From Acidobacteriota bacterium (GTDB taxonomy: Bacteria > Acidobacteriota > Aminicenantia > Aminicenantales > Saccharicenantaceae): a stretch of 64,000 nt of DNA. Numbering within the stretch: the first letter of the stretch is position 1; each line of letters starts with the position of its first letter. The notes under the pieces were generated by a model that made no database searches, was not told where the DNA came from, and worked only from the letters and a program-made list of their open reading frames with translations. This document shows positions 60,594-64,000 of the stretch, in pieces. Location: assembly GCA_022711665.1 (NCBI GenBank), contig JAKLEN010000007.1:62001-126000 (forward strand). Reading direction: 5' to 3'. The position numbers and the translations under genes are program-made.

Positions 60594-60622
60594 ATCGTAT
60601 CCGAAACGCCGGACCGGGGCAA
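60594..60622 (-). promoter_or_regulatory. Sigma-70 promoter of the M20 gene
   Basis: TTGCCC (60622-60617), a 17-base spacer and TACGAT (60599-60594) lie 28 bases before the ATG. Confidence 0.6.
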
Positions 60623-60678
60623 GGAACAGACCCCCGCCCCTCGGAGGAGCGGGAGTGACATCGAGGAGGAGGAAAGGT

Positions 60679-60756
60679 GCAAGGAGGGCCTGGAGAGGAA
60701 TCCCCGTATCCTGCCCCATTTTTTCGCAATAGCCTTGGAGTGGGGGCCCTCCTTGC
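60679..60756. repeat. Inverted repeat with perfect 12-bp arms
   Basis: GCAAGGAGGGCC (60679-60690) and GGCCCTCCTTGC (60745-60756) are perfect inverted copies 54 bases apart. No gene lies between them. This is separate from the larger repeat at 60867. Confidence 0.65.
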
Positions 60757-60866
60757 GTTGAGGCGATTCTCCCAGGGCGGGGCGGGCGGGTCAATCGCCG
60801 CCCGCGGCGGTTGCCGGGGTGAAATCGCCCCGCGCCCGGGGGTGATGCCAGGCCCTTCCGGCGGCC

Positions 60867-61189
60867 ATAAAAAGGTTCTTTTCCCATCTCCTGGAGAATC
60901 CCTCTCTTCGGCTTGGTTCATGGCCGGCGCGGAACGGACTCCGGGGAGCGGAGGTCAGGATCACGGCCGAGCACTCGAGGCCGGGATCCTGAGGAATATC
61001 TTCGGAAAGAGCTTTCTCCCGATATTTGCCAGGAGCATGGCTCCGAGTCGCTACGCCATGCTTCTGATGGTCGCTTCGATGACTCTGCTCCCTGCCGGTC
61101 CCCCTCTCCAGCAACGGGGATCTTCGAGGCAATGCCAATCGCTGCCGCGAGAGGGAATCCCGGAGATGGGAGGAGAGCCCTTAAAAAGG
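60867..61189. repeat. Dispersed palindromic repeat, about 323 bp
   Basis: The ends are imperfect inverted repeats: left AAGGTTCTTTTCCCATCTCC and right GGAGATGGGAGGAGAGCCC, both bounded by A/T runs. The right 90 bases are close to those of the copy at 47566. The centre has a second inverted pair around 60957-60990. Together with the repeat at 60679 it fills the 683-base gap between the M20 and GMP synthetase genes, where no coding sequence is supported. Confidence 0.8.
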
Positions 61190-61249
61190 CTTAGGTTCGG
61201 GGGCGGCTTTTTTGATATGATTGGCCACACCAATTACGGAGGCTAGCCC

Positions 61250-62182
61250 ATGGATGTGAAGAAGTTTATCGAAACCCAGGTCGAGGAGATCCGCAAGACC
61301 GTCGGCTCCGGCAAGGCCATCTCGGCCCTGTCCGGGGGCGTCGACAGCTCCGCCTGCACGGTCCTGGCCCACCGGGCCCTCGGCTCCCAGCTCAAGTCCG
61401 TCTTCATCGACCACGGCCTGATGCGCGCCGGTGAGGCCCGCGAGATCGCCAAGATCTTCGGCGACCTCGGCATCCCGGTGGACATCGCCGACAAGAAGAA
61501 GGAATACTTCGCCGCCCTCAAGGGCAAGGCCGATCCCGAGGAGAAGCGCAAGGCCTTCCGCTATGCGTTCTACAGCTCCTTCGGCCAGGAGGTCCTGAAG
61601 AGCAAGGCCCGCTACCTCATCCAGGGCACCATCGCCGCCGACATTATCGAGACCAAGAAGGGCTTCAAGACCCAGCATAACATCCTCGAGCAGATCGGCA
61701 TCGATCCCGAGGAAGGCTTCGGCTTCAAGGTCGTCGAGCCACTCAAGGAGCTCTTCAAGCACGAGGTCCGCCTGGTCGCCAAGGAGCTCGGCCTGCCCGA
61801 GTCGATCTGGAACCGAATGCCCTTCCCCGGCCCGGCCCTGGCCACGCGGATCATCGGCGAGGTGACGCCCGAGCGCGTCGACCTCGTCCGGGCCGCCACG
61901 GTCATCGTCGAGGAGGAGGTCGCCGCCCACAAGCCCTTCCAGGCCTTCGCCGTCCTGCTCGAGGACAAGGGCACGGGCATCGTCGGCGGCGGGCGCTCGT
62001 TCGGCCACATCGTCATCGTCCGTTCGGTCGAGAGCAAGGACGCGATGACCGCCGAGGCGTCGCCCCTGCCCTGGGCGACCCTGATGAAGATCTCGAAAAG
62101 GATCACGGCCGAGCTGCCGGCGGTGACGCGCGTCGCTTACGAGTTGACCTCGAAGCCCCCGGCCACGATCGAATACATCTGA
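61250..62182 (+). CDS. guaA: GMP synthetase ATP-pyrophosphatase subunit (no glutaminase domain)
   Basis: The 310-residue product is the C-terminal GMP synthetase module: the PP-loop SGGVDSS (28-34), VFIDHGLMRAGEAREI, QGTIAADIIE, KFKHEVR-type LFKHEVRLVAKELGLPESIW, RMPFPGPALATRIIGEVTPE and the C-terminal dimer domain ending KPPATIEYI. It adenylates XMP and aminates it with ammonia. The usual N-terminal glutamine amidotransferase domain is absent, so it is a split form like archaeal GuaAb. No partner glutaminase is in the window. ACGGAGG precedes the ATG; a TATGAT at 61216 may be its -10. Confidence 0.93.
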   Translation: MDVKKFIETQVEEIRKTVGSGKAISALSGGVDSSACTVLAHRALGSQLKSVFIDHGLMRAGEAREIAKIFGDLGIPVDIADKKKEYFAALKGKADPEEKRKAFRYAFYSSFGQEVLKSKARYLIQGTIAADIIETKKGFKTQHNILEQIGIDPEEGFGFKVVEPLKELFKHEVRLVAKELGLPESIWNRMPFPGPALATRIIGEVTPERVDLVRAATVIVEEEVAAHKPFQAFAVLLEDKGTGIVGGGRSFGHIVIVRSVESKDAMTAEASPLPWATLMKISKRITAELPAVTRVAYELTSKPPATIEYI

Positions 62183-62226
62183 CGGCGGGACGGCCGCGCG
62201 CCGTCCACGGGAGAGGGAGGGAGATC

Positions 62227-63966
62227 ATGCCGTTCGTCGGAAAGGGGCGTCCCGGCGCGCCCACCCTGGGCGTCTGCGTTCCCTGCGACCCGCGCGTCGA
62301 CGAGGACTCGCGGACGCGGGCCTTCAACATCGGAAAAATGACGGCCGGGCTGCTGGCCGGGCGCCTGCGCCTGCCCGACGGCTCCCCTCCGAACGTCTTC
62401 GTCTGCTCCAAGCTGGTCGACAGCGAGAGCGCGGCCGACGCCGGGGTCCGCGAGATGAAGGCGGCGGGCGTCGAAGCCGTCATCATGACCCCCGATACCT
62501 GGTTCTTCCCGGGCAGGACGGCCATGGCCCTGACCGCCCACTTCCCCCCGACGACCCCGCTGGCCTGCGTTGGCGGCAACAACGCCCCCAAGCCCGGCGT
62601 CGTCGGCATCGATGCCCTGGCCGGCGCCTACGCCCAGACCGGCCGGCTCTGCCCCATGGTCATCGGCAACATGCCCGAGACCGGGCTCAACCCGGAGTTC
62701 GACGCCCGGACCAAGGACGAGGTCGTGGACCTGGCCTACGCCGTGCTGGCCCGCGTCGCCCTCCGGGGCCGCCGCTTCGTGTCCATCGACACCGACTCCA
62801 TGCAGATGGAGACGGCCCTCAACCACGTCCACGCCGTCCGGCGCACTTTCGGCCTGGAGAGCACGCGCGAGTCCATGAAGCTCTTCGCCGACATGCTCCG
62901 CAAGAAGGGCGGCTACGATCCAGAGGAGCTCAAGGCCCTGCGCGACTGGGCCGTCAACGTCAAGTTTAAGGACCGCATCTTCGCCGACACCGAGGACATC
63001 GTCCGGACCGGGCGCGACATCTATACCGCCAAGGCCAAGGCCCCGGCCCTGACCGCGGCCGACAGGGCCAAGCTCGACGAGGGCCTGGCCCTCTACCTCA
63101 TCATCCGCAACTACATGCGCGACCTGAACGCCGTCGCCGGCGGCTGGACTAACCAATTGGCCTGGGGCTCGGACCGCCGGGGCCTGCCGATGACCACGGC
63201 CGACATCGCCGAGACGCTCTTCAACTCGAGCGAAGACCACACTGGCCGTAAGGCGGTCGTCCCCTTCGCCACGGAGAACGACAACCAGGGCCTGATGACG
63301 ATGATCGCCTACTGCTACCTCTCCGGCGGCCGGCCGACGCTGTTCATGGACTTCCGCAAGGTCTACGAGCCCTGGGAGGTCGAGGCCAACGCCAAGGCCC
63401 TCGGCTTGGACCTGAAGGCCTGCGCCGGCGAGGCCTGGATGGAGCGCGGCTTCATCGAGGGCAACAACTCCGGCGCCGCGTCGCTGGACTACGCCGAGAA
63501 GGCGTTCCTGTTCAAGGCGGTCGAGTTCTATTTCCCCGGCCTGGGCTTCTCCGTGGGCTACCTTTCGCCCAAGGGTCTCAAGGGCCTGGCGGGCCGCCTC
63601 GGCTATTCGGACCTCACCGGCCTCTACACCATGGTCCAGGACGAGGTCCAGTCTATCGAGCTCCCCGCGCCCCTGGCCGAGCGGATCTGCCACGCCTCGG
63701 ATTACACCTGGCCGCACACCTTCCTGACCTTCGACCACGTCCCGGCGAGCCTGGCCAAGACGGGCCTGCCGGCAAATCACATCCACATGGTCATGGACCT
63801 GCCGCGCCGGCGCTGGCAGCATTTCTCCGACTACGCCAACATCCTCAACTATCGCTGGGAGAACGCGCCCGAGTTCGTCGAGGGCCTGGACCGGCCGGTG
63901 CCCATGCTCTACCGCCTCAACGGCGGCGAGACGGCGGCCAAGATGCTCCTGGCCGGGCGGAGATAA
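62227..63966 (+). CDS. L-fucose isomerase-family protein
   Basis: The 579-residue product belongs to the L-fucose/arabinose isomerase superfamily. The probable metal ligands appear in VPFATENDNQGLMTM (Glu), TLFMDFRKVYEPWEVE (Asp) and HASDYTWPHTFLTFDHVP (His), as in FucI. N-terminal motifs include LGVCVPCDPRVDEDSRTRAF and GVEAVIMTPDTWFFPGR. It would interconvert L-fucose and fuculose, or a related aldose and ketose. The gene starts 44 bases after guaA with GGAGGGAGG upstream and may share its transcript. An alpha-L-fucosidase is encoded about 4 kb away. Confidence 0.85.
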   Translation: MPFVGKGRPGAPTLGVCVPCDPRVDEDSRTRAFNIGKMTAGLLAGRLRLPDGSPPNVFVCSKLVDSESAADAGVREMKAAGVEAVIMTPDTWFFPGRTAMALTAHFPPTTPLACVGGNNAPKPGVVGIDALAGAYAQTGRLCPMVIGNMPETGLNPEFDARTKDEVVDLAYAVLARVALRGRRFVSIDTDSMQMETALNHVHAVRRTFGLESTRESMKLFADMLRKKGGYDPEELKALRDWAVNVKFKDRIFADTEDIVRTGRDIYTAKAKAPALTAADRAKLDEGLALYLIIRNYMRDLNAVAGGWTNQLAWGSDRRGLPMTTADIAETLFNSSEDHTGRKAVVPFATENDNQGLMTMIAYCYLSGGRPTLFMDFRKVYEPWEVEANAKALGLDLKACAGEAWMERGFIEGNNSGAASLDYAEKAFLFKAVEFYFPGLGFSVGYLSPKGLKGLAGRLGYSDLTGLYTMVQDEVQSIELPAPLAERICHASDYTWPHTFLTFDHVPASLAKTGLPANHIHMVMDLPRRRWQHFSDYANILNYRWENAPEFVEGLDRPVPMLYRLNGGETAAKMLLAGRR

Positions 63967-64000
63967 GGCGGCCGGCCTAACCCGTCGAGGCGGAACGAGG

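Noticed and set aside
60677..61246. 189-codon open frame in the gap before guaA
   Set aside because: It runs across two kinds of inverted repeat and has no recognisable domain or good ribosome site; it is most likely chance.

Overview
The window is very G+C-rich DNA, about two thirds G+C by eye, from a bacterial chromosome. Genes are tightly packed on both strands. Promoters are close to the sigma-70 consensus (TTGACA, 17-18 bp spacer, TATAAT-like), many starts have a clear Shine-Dalgarno, and several have almost no leader. Secreted peptidases are abundant (M28, M49, M14, M20, S41, S9). There are secreted glycosidases (GH43, GH18, GH2, GH38, GH29), outer-membrane proteins and lipoproteins, which together indicate a diderm. 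This mix resembles Acidobacteriota, especially the Aminicenantia. That placement is inferred from gene content only and is moderately uncertain. No prophage, CRISPR array, transposase or rRNA operon was found.

Layout: 1-3054 (minus) holds signalling genes: an NtrC-type sigma-54 activator, a small receiver-like protein behind a candidate sigma-54 promoter, and a MEDS-PAS sensor cut by the window edge. 3190-5724 is a MgtA-type P-type ATPase. 6031-10706 is a compact envelope operon: two small exported proteins, one YtkA/FixH-like, an outer-membrane barrel, an FMN-binding-like lipoprotein, a FtsX-type permease and its ATPase. It is probably an uncharacterised metal or redox transport system and is my main candidate for a little-described system. 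10766-12584 is an acyl-CoA synthetase broken by one extra G in a G8 tract. 12597-16958 holds a zinc-ribbon coiled-coil gene, a tRNA (CAU), rpoD and dnaG. 17066-22957 holds larB, a GH43 enzyme, a TPR-glmU-ACT operon in which the GlmU uridylyltransferase motif has decayed, and an N-acetylhexosamine 1-kinase. 23031-26650 holds a DEAD-box helicase and a zincin/ATP-grasp convergent pair.

26882-42675 is rich in exported peptidases: M28, M49 (DPP III), S41, an S9 peptidase fused to a formylglycine-generating-enzyme-like domain, and M14. Between them lie rsgA, a RelE toxin-antitoxin pair and tRNA-Leu. 43157-48416 holds bacterioferritin, whose promoter carries a phased pair of identical palindromes, a DmsABC-type molybdoenzyme without an evident Tat signal, and mobA for its cofactor. 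48601-58418 holds an HD/zinc-ribbon protein and a glycosidase block (GH18, then GH2, GH38 and GH29 on the other strand). 58499-63966 holds an OmpA-family lipoprotein, an M20 amidohydrolase, a stand-alone GMP synthetase ATPase subunit and a FucI-family isomerase.

The genes suggest a heterotroph that degrades peptides and amino-sugar-, mannose- and fucose-containing glycans outside the cell, salvages the amino sugars, and can respire a molybdoenzyme substrate. Three intergenic regions (26751, 47566, 60867) carry one family of imperfect palindromic repeats. A separate 93-bp inverted repeat lies between the M28 and M49 genes and appears to supply the -35 box of the M49 promoter.
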